DNA of 64,000 nt from Arthrobacter mangrovi (GTDB taxonomy: Bacteria; Actinomycetota; Actinomycetes; Actinomycetales; Micrococcaceae): contig NZ_BRVS01000015.1 in assembly GCF_026011795.1 (NCBI RefSeq), forward strand, positions 1 to 64,000. Direction: 5' to 3'. The translations under genes were made by a program, and so were the position numbers. The notes under the pieces were generated by a model. That model made no database searches. It had not been told where the DNA came from and worked only from the letters and a program-made list of their open reading frames with translations. Below, in pieces: positions 37,849 through 45,982 of the stretch; within the stretch, counting starts at the first letter, position 1; each line of letters starts with the position of its first letter.

Positions 37849-38058
37849 ATGGGCCAGAAAAAGTCGGGGGCGCAGCGGTTCATGAACATCACGGGCAAGC
37901 TGCGCGTGATCTTCGGGCCTGCGCAGAAGAGCGGCGTGGACCACCCGATGACGGAGGAGAACAAGGAACTCCTCAAGGCGCGCGAGGCCGAGGCCGAGCA
38001 GTGGCAGACCATCCGCCGGGCCGACGGCAGCACCTACATCGTGCCCAAGCAGCAGTAG
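37849..38058 (+). CDS. small conserved protein, paralogue of the next gene
   Basis: A 69-residue cytosolic protein that I do not recognise by function. RFMNITGKLRVIFGPAQKSG near the N-terminus matches GFMRITARAAKVWGPADRID in the gene at 38110, with a charged middle and a C-terminal strand (TYIVPK). The ATG at 37849 is chosen for AAAGGGG upstream; in-frame codons from 37804 lack a ribosome site. Confidence 0.75.
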   Translation: MGQKKSGAQRFMNITGKLRVIFGPAQKSGVDHPMTEENKELLKAREAEAEQWQTIRRADGSTYIVPKQQ

Positions 38059-38109
38059 CGGACTACACTTGGATCACCGGATTCTTACCCCGTTAAGAAG
38101 GTGATTCAG

Positions 38110-38328
38110 ATGGCTGGGAATTCGAGTTTCATCCGCGGTTTCATGAGGATTACGGCCCGCGCGGCCAAGGTCTGGGGGCCTGCGGACAGGATTGACAGTG
38201 ACACTCCCGTGGTGCACCGGCACGATGATGCCGAGTTGTCCTCAGAGGAGCAGTTGGCGGAAATCGAAGTGGAACGTGATGCTGAAGGCCATGCCTACGC
38301 GTTCCGCAAACGCCACGAGACGACCTGA
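38110..38328 (+). CDS. small conserved protein, paralogue of the previous gene
   Basis: A 72-residue protein sharing the FM-IT-...-V-GPA block and overall layout with the one at 37849-38058, with an acidic middle and a C-terminal basic end (YAFRKRHE). AGAAGG lies 8 nt before the ATG. The function is unknown. The pair looks like an old tandem duplication. Confidence 0.75.
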   Translation: MAGNSSFIRGFMRITARAAKVWGPADRIDSDTPVVHRHDDAELSSEEQLAEIEVERDAEGHAYAFRKRHETT

Positions 38329-38356
38329 CCGGTCGGCCCCTAACCAGCAGGAAAAC

Positions 38357-38397
38357 AACGACGGCGATCCCCGCGTGAGGCGGGCATCGCCGTCGTT
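38357..38397. terminator. bidirectional terminator between 38328 and lysC
   Basis: A near-perfect hairpin, AACGACGGCGAT-CCCCGC with complement GGCGGG-CATCGCCGTCGTT, and a GTGA loop followed by TAGTTT. It lies between convergent genes and can serve both. Confidence 0.85.
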
Positions 38398-38427
38398 AGT
38401 TTGTGGCCGGTTAGGCCGGACCGGGTC

Positions 38428-38946
38428 CTAGCGGCCGGTGCCGCCGTAGACCGTGGCCTCGTCCTCGCTGTCCAGGTCGAACGCCGAGTGGACTGCGCGC
38501 ACGGCGGTGTCCAGCAGGTCCGCGTGGGTGACGATGGAGATGCGGATTTCCGAGGTGGAGATCATGTCCACGTTGACGCCGGCCTTGTGCAGCGCCTCGA
38601 AGAACTTGTAGGAGACGCCCGGGTTGGAGCGCATGCCCGCGCCGATCAGCGACAGCTTGCCGATCTGGTCGTTGTAGTCGATGCTCTCGAAGCCGACGGT
38701 GGACTGGGCGGCGTGCAGGGCCTCGAGGGCGTCCTTGCCTTCCACGATGGGCAGGGTGAAGGAGATGTCCGTCTTGCCGGAGCCCTGGGTGGAGACGTTC
38801 TGCACGATCATGTCGATGTTGACGTGCGCGCCGGCGACAATGCCGAAGAGCTCGGCCGCCTTGCCCGGGATGTCCGGGACGCCGATGATCGTGACTTTCG
38901 CCTCGGAACGGTCATGGGCCACGCCGGAGATGATGGGCTGTTCCAT
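38428..38946 (-). CDS. aspartokinase beta subunit from internal in-frame start
   Basis: An ATG at 38946 inside lysC is preceded by AAGAGGGAG at good spacing. It opens a 172-residue product starting [18 protein letters not shown]. This matches the place and context of the beta-subunit start in Corynebacterium glutamicum lysC, where the regulatory ACT part is also made alone and forms an alpha2beta2 enzyme. The call rests on the ribosome site and the family precedent. Confidence 0.6.
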   Translation of the reverse strand: MEQPIISGVAHDRSEAKVTIIGVPDIPGKAAELFGIVAGAHVNIDMIVQNVSTQGSGKTDISFTLPIVEGKDALEALHAAQSTVGFESIDYNDQIGKLSLIGAGMRSNPGVSYKFFEALHKAGVNVDMISTSEIRISIVTHADLLDTAVRAVHSAFDLDSEDEATVYGGTGR

Positions 38947-39714
38947 GGGTTCTCCCTCTTGGATCTTGATTTTGTCGTCGGGGCTGGGCAGGACCCAGGT
39001 GCCTTCGTTGGTGCTGAACGAGGAGCGGACGTGGAGCGGCACACCGAAGCGGCGGGCGTACTCGACGCAGCGCAGGTGCAGGATCTTGGAGCCGGAGGCG
39101 GCCATTTCCAGCATTTCCTCGCTGGAGATCTTCTCGATCTTCTTGGCGCTGCTCACCACGCGCGGGTCGGCGGTGTAGATGCCGTCGACGTCCGTGTAGA
39201 TCTCGCAGACGTCGGCGTCCAGCGCCGCCGCCAGGGCCACCGCGGTGGTGTCGGAGCCGCCGCGGCCGAGCGTGGTGATGTCCTGGCTTTCCTGGCTCAT
39301 GCCCTGGAAGCCGGCCACGATTGCGACGTCGCCCTTCTCCAGGGCGGTCCTGACCCGGTGCGGCGAAACATCGATGATGCGGGCCTTGCCGTGGATCGCG
39401 TCGGTGATCATGCCGGCCTGGCTGCCGGTGAAGGACTGGGCGGTGGCGCCGTGCTCCTGGATCGCCATGGCCAGCAGCGACATGGAGATGCGTTCGCCCG
39501 CGCTGAGCAGCATGTCCATCTCGCGTGCGCTCGGGTCGCCCGTAATCTGTTCGGCCAAGTCCAGCAGCTCGTCAGTGGTGTCGCCCATGGCGGAAACCAC
39601 CACAACTACATCGTTTCCGGCCGCCTGCGTGTCGACCACGCGCTTGGCGACGCGCTTAATGCCGTCGGCATCGGAAACGGAGGAACCTCCGAACTTCTGA
39701 ACTATCAGACTCAT
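38428..39714 (-). CDS. lysC: aspartokinase (aspartate kinase), alpha subunit
   Basis: A 428-residue aspartokinase, first enzyme of the lysine/threonine/methionine pathway. It has KFGGSSV at the N-terminus, the kinase motif [19 protein letters not shown], and two C-terminal ACT regulatory domains ([18 protein letters not shown] and [21 protein letters not shown]). The ATG at 39714 is used because family proteins start [10 protein letters not shown]; an ATG five codons earlier exists. It carries an internal start for a beta subunit. The usual downstream partner asd is not here; small genes and a terminator follow instead. Confidence 0.97.
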   Translation of the reverse strand: MSLIVQKFGGSSVSDADGIKRVAKRVVDTQAAGNDVVVVVSAMGDTTDELLDLAEQITGDPSAREMDMLLSAGERISMSLLAMAIQEHGATAQSFTGSQAGMITDAIHGKARIIDVSPHRVRTALEKGDVAIVAGFQGMSQESQDITTLGRGGSDTTAVALAAALDADVCEIYTDVDGIYTADPRVVSSAKKIEKISSEEMLEMAASGSKILHLRCVEYARRFGVPLHVRSSFSTNEGTWVLPSPDDKIKIQEGEPMEQPIISGVAHDRSEAKVTIIGVPDIPGKAAELFGIVAGAHVNIDMIVQNVSTQGSGKTDISFTLPIVEGKDALEALHAAQSTVGFESIDYNDQIGKLSLIGAGMRSNPGVSYKFFEALHKAGVNVDMISTSEIRISIVTHADLLDTAVRAVHSAFDLDSEDEATVYGGTGR

Positions 39715-39969
39715 GCGCTCTCTAAACAACTCCTGGGTGTGGCCCGCCGGCAGCCTAAGTCGGCAGGCAGTGAAAATCGGCCGCCGGATATGTCGGCTGC
39801 AGACAGCGGCGGCATGGCCAGTCTAACGCCGCGGCACGGGCGGGGGAGAATGCGCCAAGTCAGTGTGACTTCCCTCGGCATCGGTCGATCCGGCCCTCCC
39901 GGCCCATCGGCCGGCAGGTGGCACCCGGGCTATGATGCCTTGGCATGCGGGATTCGTTCGGGAGGTGCG

Positions 39970-40761
39970 GTGGCCAATTCGTCGTCCGGTGAGTCCGTCA
40001 TCCACCGGTTCGTCAAGATCGTCAGCGCCTTCGACGATACGCACCGGTCCCTGACGGTGGCCGATCTGGCCCGGCGCACCGACCTTCCGCCCAGGACCAC
40101 GTACCGCCTGGTCAATGACCTGCTGCTCGAGGGGCTGCTGCAGCGGGAGCGGGGCGGCCAGGTCCGGATCGGCAACCGGCTGTGGGAACTGGCCTCGCGG
40201 AGTTCGCCGATGTCCGGTCTGCGCGAGGCGGCGCTGCCCTTCATGGAGGACGTCCAATCCGTGGTCCAGCACCACACCACGCTGGGCATCCTGGACGGCA
40301 ACGATGTGCTGTACATCGAACGGCTGGTGTCCGACTCATCGGCCGTGAATATCACCCGGCTGGCGGGACGCCTGCCGATCCACGGGACCTCTTCCGGATT
40401 GGTGCTGGTGGCTTTTTCGCCCGCCAGTGTCCAGGAGCAGTTGCTGTCCCGGCCGCTGACGCGGTACACCGACTTCACCATCACGGATCCGGCCGAGCTC
40501 CGGCGCCACCTTGCGGAGATCCGCCAGCGCGGCTTTGCGGTCATGGCCGGCATCATCGTGCCCGAGTCCAGCGGAATCGCCGTACCTGTCTTCGGGCCCG
40601 ACAACGCCGTGGTCGCCGCCCTCAGCGTCGTGGTGCCGCGGCAGGAGGAGAACGTTCCGGCGCGCGTCCAGGTCCTCATGACAGCCGCCCGCGGGATCTC
40701 CCGCGCCTTGGGCTGGAAGGGCAAGCTCCAAGGGGCGGTGCGGCGCAGCCAAGGCGGCTGA
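39970..40761 (+). CDS. IclR-family transcriptional regulator (second)
   Basis: A 263-residue regulator: a winged helix at residues 5-65 (SLTVADLARRTDLPPRTTYRLVNDLL) and an IclR effector domain (HHTTLGILDGNDVLYIERL, GFAVMAGIIVPESSGIAVPVFGPD). The GTG at 39970 follows GGGAGGT. The long in-frame stretch upstream is antisense to lysC and not coding. It precedes the SDR/flavoprotein block on the same strand, and a near-palindrome begins immediately after its stop. Confidence 0.9.
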   Translation: MANSSSGESVIHRFVKIVSAFDDTHRSLTVADLARRTDLPPRTTYRLVNDLLLEGLLQRERGGQVRIGNRLWELASRSSPMSGLREAALPFMEDVQSVVQHHTTLGILDGNDVLYIERLVSDSSAVNITRLAGRLPIHGTSSGLVLVAFSPASVQEQLLSRPLTRYTDFTITDPAELRRHLAEIRQRGFAVMAGIIVPESSGIAVPVFGPDNAVVAALSVVVPRQEENVPARVQVLMTAARGISRALGWKGKLQGAVRRSQGG

Positions 40762-40782
40762 GATTGCCGTTGAATGGCAATC
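40762..40782. promoter_or_regulatory. candidate IclR operator, copy 1
   Basis: An almost perfect palindrome with arms GATTGCC and GGCAATC; 18 of 20 paired positions match. The core TTGCCGTT-n-A-nn-GGCAA recurs at 45898-45913 in front of the flavoprotein gene at 45983. It sits about 175 bp before the SDR start at 40955. Confidence 0.55.
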
Positions 40783-40954
40783 GTGTGTCGCCCGTCTCGC
40801 CCGCGGCGGCAGACTGAAGCGACGCGGATCACAGTAGTTAGCGGCATCGCGGCAGCGCCTTCTTCCAGATACGAACCGGCCTGATTGGTGCTGCCCGGAA
40901 ACAACGCTGCCGCGTTGGACAACTATCTGAACCAGCTCTCCAGGAGGAGCCCTC

Positions 40955-41716
40955 ATGAACCAGCCCTTGGGCCGGGTAGCCGGCAAGACTGCCATCGTCA
41001 CCGGTGCGCGCGGCGATCTCGGTGGCGCCACCGCGCGCCTGCTGGCCGAGCATGGCGCAAAGGTCGCCAGTCTTGATGTTGCCGGCATCCCGGCCGCCGT
41101 CGAACACCCGAACGTCACCGAGTTCGACGTCGACGTCACCCGCGAGGACAGCGTTTCCGCAACGCTGGCTGCCGTCCGGGAGGGGCTTGGCACTCCGGAC
41201 ATCCTGGTCAACGCCGCCGGCATCATCGGTCCTTCGGGCCCGTCCCATACGGCGGCCGAAGCCGAGTTCGACCTGCTTTTCAACGTCAACGTGAAGGGCG
41301 TCTGGCTGATGACCAAGCACGCCGTGCCCGCCATGATCGAGGCCGGCAGCGGCAGCATCATCAATTTTTCTTCCATCCACGGCATCACCGGCGGCAGGAA
41401 CGTGCCCCTCTACCACGCCACCAAGGGCGCGGTGCGGCTGCTGACCAAGTCCGATGCAGCGGCCTACGGCGAGTCCGGCATCCGCGTGAATTCCATCCAC
41501 CCGGGCTCGATGAACACCCGGATGAGCCGCCGCTCGGCGGAGCAATCCCCGATGGGAGCCGAGGCTTACTACCGGCAGCTGGTCGGCAGCAATCCGCTGC
41601 CCCGCCAGGGCGAGCCGGATGACATCGCCTACGCCGTGCTCTACCTGGCCTCGGACGAATCCCGCTTCACGACCGGCGCCGAATTCGTCGTCGACGGCGG
41701 CTACACCGCGGTCTGA
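40955..41716 (+). CDS. short-chain dehydrogenase/reductase (SDR)
   Basis: A 253-residue classical SDR. The NAD(P) motif reads TGARGDLG, so the second Gly of TGxxxGxG is Asp, an unusual change. The catalytic Ser is in INFSSIHG and the Tyr/Lys in YHATKGA. GGAGG precedes the ATG. It is the first gene of a run with a KstD-like dehydrogenase, a Dabb protein and the MFS-SDR fusion. The role is likely oxidation or reduction of a ring alcohol or ketone, but the substrate is unknown. Confidence 0.93.
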   Translation: MNQPLGRVAGKTAIVTGARGDLGGATARLLAEHGAKVASLDVAGIPAAVEHPNVTEFDVDVTREDSVSATLAAVREGLGTPDILVNAAGIIGPSGPSHTAAEAEFDLLFNVNVKGVWLMTKHAVPAMIEAGSGSIINFSSIHGITGGRNVPLYHATKGAVRLLTKSDAAAYGESGIRVNSIHPGSMNTRMSRRSAEQSPMGAEAYYRQLVGSNPLPRQGEPDDIAYAVLYLASDESRFTTGAEFVVDGGYTAV

Positions 41717-41740
41717 CCCGCGCTACAGAAAGGAAAGACC

Positions 41741-43414
41741 ATGAAATTCCTGAACGGGAACCCTTCGGATACGTACGACGTCGTTGTGGTCGGCTCCGGT
41801 GCCGGCGCCCTCACCGCGGCGGCCACGGCGGCGCGCGCGGGCAAATCCGTGATCGTGCTGGAGAAGGCCGCGCTGCTCGGCGGCACGTCGGCCATCTCCG
41901 GCGGCATGCTCTGGGTCGCAGACAACCACCACGCCAAGGAAGCCGGCCTCACCGATTCCAAGCAGGCCGCCGCCGAATACGTCCGCGCTGTTGCCCGCGG
42001 CCGCGGACGCGATGAGCTCATGGACGCCGCCCTCGAGCACGGGGACACCATGCTCCGCTTCGCCGAAGACGAGCTCGGCGTGAAGTTCATCTTCCTCGAC
42101 GACTTCCCCGACTACCGCCAAGACCTGCCGGGCGCCGTCGAGGGCGGGCGCACCATCGAGCCGGAACTGTTCAACAGCACCGAGGCCCTTGGGACGCTGA
42201 AGGCCCACGTCCGCTCCGACGGCCGGGCGCCCTTCACGATGCAGGAATACGAGACCTGGGGAGCGTTCACCAAGTTCCCATGGCCGGAACTGGAGCGCCG
42301 CCAGGCCGATGGTTTCGTCGCCAAGGGCCAAGCGCTGGTGTCCATGCTGCTGGCCGCCTGCGTCCGGGAAGGCGTGGCCCTGGCCGTGGAAGCCCGGGCC
42401 GAGCGCCTCCGGATCGAAGACGGGCGGGCCGCCGGGGTCGTACTTGCCGGCGGGGAAAGCATCAGGGCGAACGACGGCGTTGTGCTGGCCACGGGTGGCT
42501 TCGAATGGGACAAGAAGCTGGCCGACTCCATGCTCGCCTCGCGCCTCTACACCCAGTGCTCGCCGCCGTCGAACACGGGCGACGGGCTGAAGATGGCCCA
42601 GCGCATCGGCGCGATGACCCGCGGGACCCGGGAAGCCTGGTGGGCCCCCATGTCCATCACCGGCGACACCCGCGACGGCGAGCCGATCGGCACCCTGCTG
42701 CGCTTCGAGCGCCAGGGGCCCGGCTCGATCATGGTCAACCGCCACGGCGAGCGGTTCGCGAACGAATCGCAGAACTACAACGACCTGGCGCGGTGCCTGC
42801 AGTCCTGGGACTCGCCGAACAACCAGACGCTGAACACACCGGCGCACGTGGTCTTCGACCACTCGTACCTGGAGCGCTACGGAATCCTTGCCCACCGCGC
42901 GGGCCTGCCGACCCCTGAGTACCTGGCCGAGGGGGCCACGCTGGAGGAACTGGCCGCGAAGATCAACGTGCCGGCCGGCAGGCTCGCCGCCACCGTGGCC
43001 AGGTTCAACGAACACGCGGTCAAGGGCGAGGACCCGGACTTTGGCCGCGGCGAGAGCGCCTACGACAAGTACTGGGGCGACTCGGACTGCCCGTGGCCCA
43101 ACCCGTCGCTCGGCCCGCTGCAAACCGGCCCGTTCTACGCGCTCGAGGTAGTCAACGGCGCGTTCGGCACCAACGGCGGCATCGCCACCGACGGCGAGGC
43201 GCGCGTGCTGGATGTCGACGGCCGCCCGATCCAGGGGCTGTTCGCCGCCGGCAATGCCACGGAGTGCGCCTACGCCGCCGGCTACCCGGGTGCCGGCGCA
43301 ACCCTGGGCCCGATCATGACGATGGGCTACCTCGCCGGCCGCACCCTGGCCGGCCAGGACCCCGCCTACGCCCCTGCCCGACGGACCGAAACCCTGATTG
43401 GAGCCGACGCATGA
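41741..43414 (+). CDS. FAD-binding dehydrogenase, 3-ketosteroid Delta1-dehydrogenase / fumarate reductase flavoprotein-like
   Basis: A 557-residue flavoprotein. The N-terminal FAD fold DVVVVGSGAGALTAAATAA is followed by GGTSAISGGMLWV. A middle substrate domain leads to the C-terminal FAD segment GLFAAGNATECAYAAGYPGAGATLGPIMTMGY. The layout is that of KstD and related ring dehydrogenases. It starts 24 bp after the SDR and overlaps the Dabb gene (ATGA). It is one of two such dehydrogenases in this block. Confidence 0.93.
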   Translation: MKFLNGNPSDTYDVVVVGSGAGALTAAATAARAGKSVIVLEKAALLGGTSAISGGMLWVADNHHAKEAGLTDSKQAAAEYVRAVARGRGRDELMDAALEHGDTMLRFAEDELGVKFIFLDDFPDYRQDLPGAVEGGRTIEPELFNSTEALGTLKAHVRSDGRAPFTMQEYETWGAFTKFPWPELERRQADGFVAKGQALVSMLLAACVREGVALAVEARAERLRIEDGRAAGVVLAGGESIRANDGVVLATGGFEWDKKLADSMLASRLYTQCSPPSNTGDGLKMAQRIGAMTRGTREAWWAPMSITGDTRDGEPIGTLLRFERQGPGSIMVNRHGERFANESQNYNDLARCLQSWDSPNNQTLNTPAHVVFDHSYLERYGILAHRAGLPTPEYLAEGATLEELAAKINVPAGRLAATVARFNEHAVKGEDPDFGRGESAYDKYWGDSDCPWPNPSLGPLQTGPFYALEVVNGAFGTNGGIATDGEARVLDVDGRPIQGLFAAGNATECAYAAGYPGAGATLGPIMTMGYLAGRTLAGQDPAYAPARRTETLIGADA

Positions 43415-43701
43415 TCCGCCACACTGTGCTGTTCAAGTTCAAGCCGGACTTCCCGCCGGCCGACAAGCAGACCTGGATCGCCGGACTCGAACGGATGGCC
43501 GGCAACATCCCGGGCATGGTCAGCCTCACCCACGGCCCGGCCGTGCTCAACCAGGAGCGCTCCTTCGACTACGCCATCGTCGCCGATTTCGAGCGGGTCG
43601 AGGACATCGAGGTGTACAGCACGCACCCGTTGCATGAGCCGCTCAAGGCTTACTCATTCCCCAACAGCGAGCAGATCCTCTCGGTGGATTTCCACCTCTA
43701 G
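43411..43701 (+). CDS. Dabb-family (stress-responsive A/B barrel) protein
   Basis: A 96-residue dimeric alpha/beta-barrel domain, with IRHTVLFKFKPD at the start, SLTHGPAVLNQERSFDYAIVADF in the middle and a late HPLHEPL motif. Dabb proteins include cyclases and small lyases of polyketide-like compounds, and many are uncharacterised. The ATG overlaps the dehydrogenase stop, so the two are translated together. It probably acts on an intermediate of the same pathway. Confidence 0.93.
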   Translation: MIRHTVLFKFKPDFPPADKQTWIAGLERMAGNIPGMVSLTHGPAVLNQERSFDYAIVADFERVEDIEVYSTHPLHEPLKAYSFPNSEQILSVDFHL

Positions 43702-43744
43702 CCCCTCCCTTCCACCAGGACACAGCCGTCCTTAGGAGACCGCC

Positions 43745-45892
43745 ATGGAAACCATGCACCCTTCCCAGACAGCGCCCAAGAAGACACCCGGCAAGGCCGC
43801 CCTGGCCTCGTTCCTGGGCAGCACGCTGGAGTACTACGACTTCTTTATCTACGGGACTGCCGCCGCCCTGGTGTTCCCGCACCTGTTCTTCCCCTCGGAC
43901 AACCCGGCGATCGGGCTCATCGCCGCCTTCGCTACCTTCGGCGTCGCCTACATCGCCCGCCCCATCGGCGGCCTGGTGATGGGCCACTTCGGCGACCGGC
44001 TCGGCCGCAAGAAGATCCTGCTGGTGACCCTGAGCGTCATGGGCCTGGCCTCGCTGGGCATCGGCCTGCTGCCGACTTACGAACAGATCGGCATCTGGGC
44101 GCCCGTCCTGCTCGTCGCCGGCCGCCTGGCGCAGGGCTTCTCCGCCGGCGGCGAGTCTGCCGGAGCATCCACGCTCACCCTGGAGCACTCCCCGGAAGGC
44201 CGGCGCGGCTTCTTCACGAGCTTCGTGATGACCGGCTACGCCGCCGGCATGGTGCTTTCCACGCTGGTATTCATCCCGGTGTCGGCGCTGCCCGAGGACC
44301 AGCTGATGAGCTGGGGCTGGCGCGTTCCGTTCTGGCTCTCCGTCGTCGTGCTCGCCCTCGCGTACTGGGTGCGGACGCACCTGGACGAAACCCCGGTCTT
44401 CGAGGAAGCCCACGAGCAGCGCGAAGTCAAGAAGCTGCCGCTGAGGGATGTGCTGAAGTACCAGAGCGCCGACGTGCTGCGGGTCATCGGAATGTCCATC
44501 ATGTCCGTGATGCAGACGATCTTCACCGTCTTCGGGCTGTCCTACGCGACCGAAACGGCCGGCTTTGACCGTGCCTCCATCCTGACCGTGAATGCGGTGG
44601 CCATCGGCCTGACCATGTTCGTCATGCCCGTGGCGGCGAAGATCTCGGACCGCGTGGGCCGCCGGCCCATGGTGCTCACGGCGGCCATCGGCTGCGCGCT
44701 GACCATCTACCTGTACTTCTGGACCCTCTCGACCGGGAACATCGCCCTCGTCTTCGCGGCGGCTTTCCTGAACATGACGCTCCTCTACTCGGCGTTCAAC
44801 GGCATCTGGCCCAGCGCCTTCGCGGAGCAGTTCGCGGCGCCGGTCCGCTACTCCGGCATGGCGCTGGGCAACCAGCTGGGCCTGGTCATCGCCGGCTTCG
44901 GCCCGATGATCGGCGGGCTCCTGATGACCGAAGGAACCCACGGCTGGGTGCCAGTGGCAGTGTTCGGCACCGTCTGCATGCTGATTTCGGCGGTCGCCGC
45001 CTACTCCGCCCGGGAAACGGCCCATACTCCAATCGACGAGCTGGGCGAGCCCTACCTCAAGGCCGTGGCCGCCGAACAGGCCGCCCGCCACGCCCGGACC
45101 GCCCCGGTCGAGGGCCTCGACAGGAAGAAGGGAAGGCACGTGGAGCAACAGACTTTGGCCGGGAAGACCGCGGTGGTCACCGGCGGAGGATCCGGCATCG
45201 GGGAGGCGATCGCGCGGACGCTGGCCGAGGAGGGCGCCGCCGTCGTGGTCGCCGACGTGGACACGGCCGGCGAAGTGGTGGCCAAAGCCATTAACGACGA
45301 CGGCGGCCGCGCGGCTTTCGTTGCCGCGGACGTCATTAGCGAGCCATCGGTCGCCGGGCTGATGGACCAGGCCGTCACACGTTTCGGCGGGCTGGACATC
45401 CTGGTGGCCAATGCCGGGATCGCGGAGGTGAAGGCCCCGGTGCACGAGCTGGACCTGGCAGCCTGGCAGCGCGTGCTCGACGTCAACCTGACCGGAGTCG
45501 CGATCTGCAACAAGTATGCGGCAGCGGTTATGGTCGCCGCCGGCCGCGGGTCGGTCATCAACATGGCCTCGATCCTGGCGCACGTCGGGCAGGCCAACAG
45601 CCAGGCCTATTCGGCGGCCAAGGCCGGCGTCGTCAACCTCACGCGCAGCGCGGCCCTCACCTACGCGCGGCAGGGGATCCGCTTCAACTGCGTGTCGCCC
45701 GGCTATGTGGACACCCCGTTGGTCGCCGGCCTCCCTGACGAGGTGCGGGCACGCATGGTGGAGCGCCAGCCGATCGGCAGGCTGGCGCGGCCCGAGGAGA
45801 TCGCCCAGGTGGTCGCCTTCCTCGCCAGCGACAGGTCATCGATCATCACGGGCGCGTGCATCAATGCCGACGGCGGTTATACCGCCATCTGA
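43745..45892 (+). CDS. MFS transporter (metabolite:H+ symporter type) fused to a short-chain dehydrogenase
   Basis: One 715-codon frame. Residues 1 to about 435 are a 12-helix MHS-type transporter (STLEYYDFFIYGTAAAL, loop 2-3 motif GHFGDRLGRKK). After a roughly 30-residue polar linker, residues about 466-715 are a complete SDR (TGGGSGIG, NMASI, YSAAKAG). No stop intervenes. At 45140 a GTG opens the SDR part behind AAGAAGGGAAGG, so the SDR may be made separately as well as, or instead of, the fusion. AGGAGA precedes the first ATG. Transport and first oxidation of the same compound would be a plausible job. The arrangement is unusual. Confidence 0.88.
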   Translation: METMHPSQTAPKKTPGKAALASFLGSTLEYYDFFIYGTAAALVFPHLFFPSDNPAIGLIAAFATFGVAYIARPIGGLVMGHFGDRLGRKKILLVTLSVMGLASLGIGLLPTYEQIGIWAPVLLVAGRLAQGFSAGGESAGASTLTLEHSPEGRRGFFTSFVMTGYAAGMVLSTLVFIPVSALPEDQLMSWGWRVPFWLSVVVLALAYWVRTHLDETPVFEEAHEQREVKKLPLRDVLKYQSADVLRVIGMSIMSVMQTIFTVFGLSYATETAGFDRASILTVNAVAIGLTMFVMPVAAKISDRVGRRPMVLTAAIGCALTIYLYFWTLSTGNIALVFAAAFLNMTLLYSAFNGIWPSAFAEQFAAPVRYSGMALGNQLGLVIAGFGPMIGGLLMTEGTHGWVPVAVFGTVCMLISAVAAYSARETAHTPIDELGEPYLKAVAAEQAARHARTAPVEGLDRKKGRHVEQQTLAGKTAVVTGGGSGIGEAIARTLAEEGAAVVVADVDTAGEVVAKAINDDGGRAAFVAADVISEPSVAGLMDQAVTRFGGLDILVANAGIAEVKAPVHELDLAAWQRVLDVNLTGVAICNKYAAAVMVAAGRGSVINMASILAHVGQANSQAYSAAKAGVVNLTRSAALTYARQGIRFNCVSPGYVDTPLVAGLPDEVRARMVERQPIGRLARPEEIAQVVAFLASDRSSIITGACINADGGYTAI
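45140..45892 (+). CDS. SDR, possible independent product from internal GTG
   Basis: A 250-residue classical SDR (cofactor motif TGGGSGIG, catalytic Tyr-Lys in YSAAKAG, C-terminal NADGGYTAI) that forms the end of the frame at 43745. The GTG at 45140 has a purine-rich AAGAAGGGAAGG just upstream and marks where SDR proteins normally begin. Listed separately because it may be translated on its own. Confidence 0.55.
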   Translation: MEQQTLAGKTAVVTGGGSGIGEAIARTLAEEGAAVVVADVDTAGEVVAKAINDDGGRAAFVAADVISEPSVAGLMDQAVTRFGGLDILVANAGIAEVKAPVHELDLAAWQRVLDVNLTGVAICNKYAAAVMVAAGRGSVINMASILAHVGQANSQAYSAAKAGVVNLTRSAALTYARQGIRFNCVSPGYVDTPLVAGLPDEVRARMVERQPIGRLARPEEIAQVVAFLASDRSSIITGACINADGGYTAI

Positions 45893-45895
45893 CGA

Positions 45896-45914
45896 CTTGC
45901 CGTTCATCGGCAAG
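45896..45914. promoter_or_regulatory. candidate IclR operator, copy 2
   Basis: Arms CTTGCC and GGCAAG around GTTCATC, just after the SDR stop and 69 bp before the next start. It shares the core TTGCCGTT-n-A-nn-GGCAA with the site at 40762-40782. Confidence 0.55.
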
Positions 45915-45982
45915 GACACTCACCGCGCGGCCAGCCAGACGGTTGACTGCCGGATAAAGCCATACCCGAAGGAGAGCAGTAC

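Noticed and set aside
38401-39969. Long plus-strand open frame running into the second IclR gene
   Set aside because: It is antisense to lysC for most of its length and encodes no recognisable domain before the IclR part. High-GC codon bias keeps the complementary frame open.
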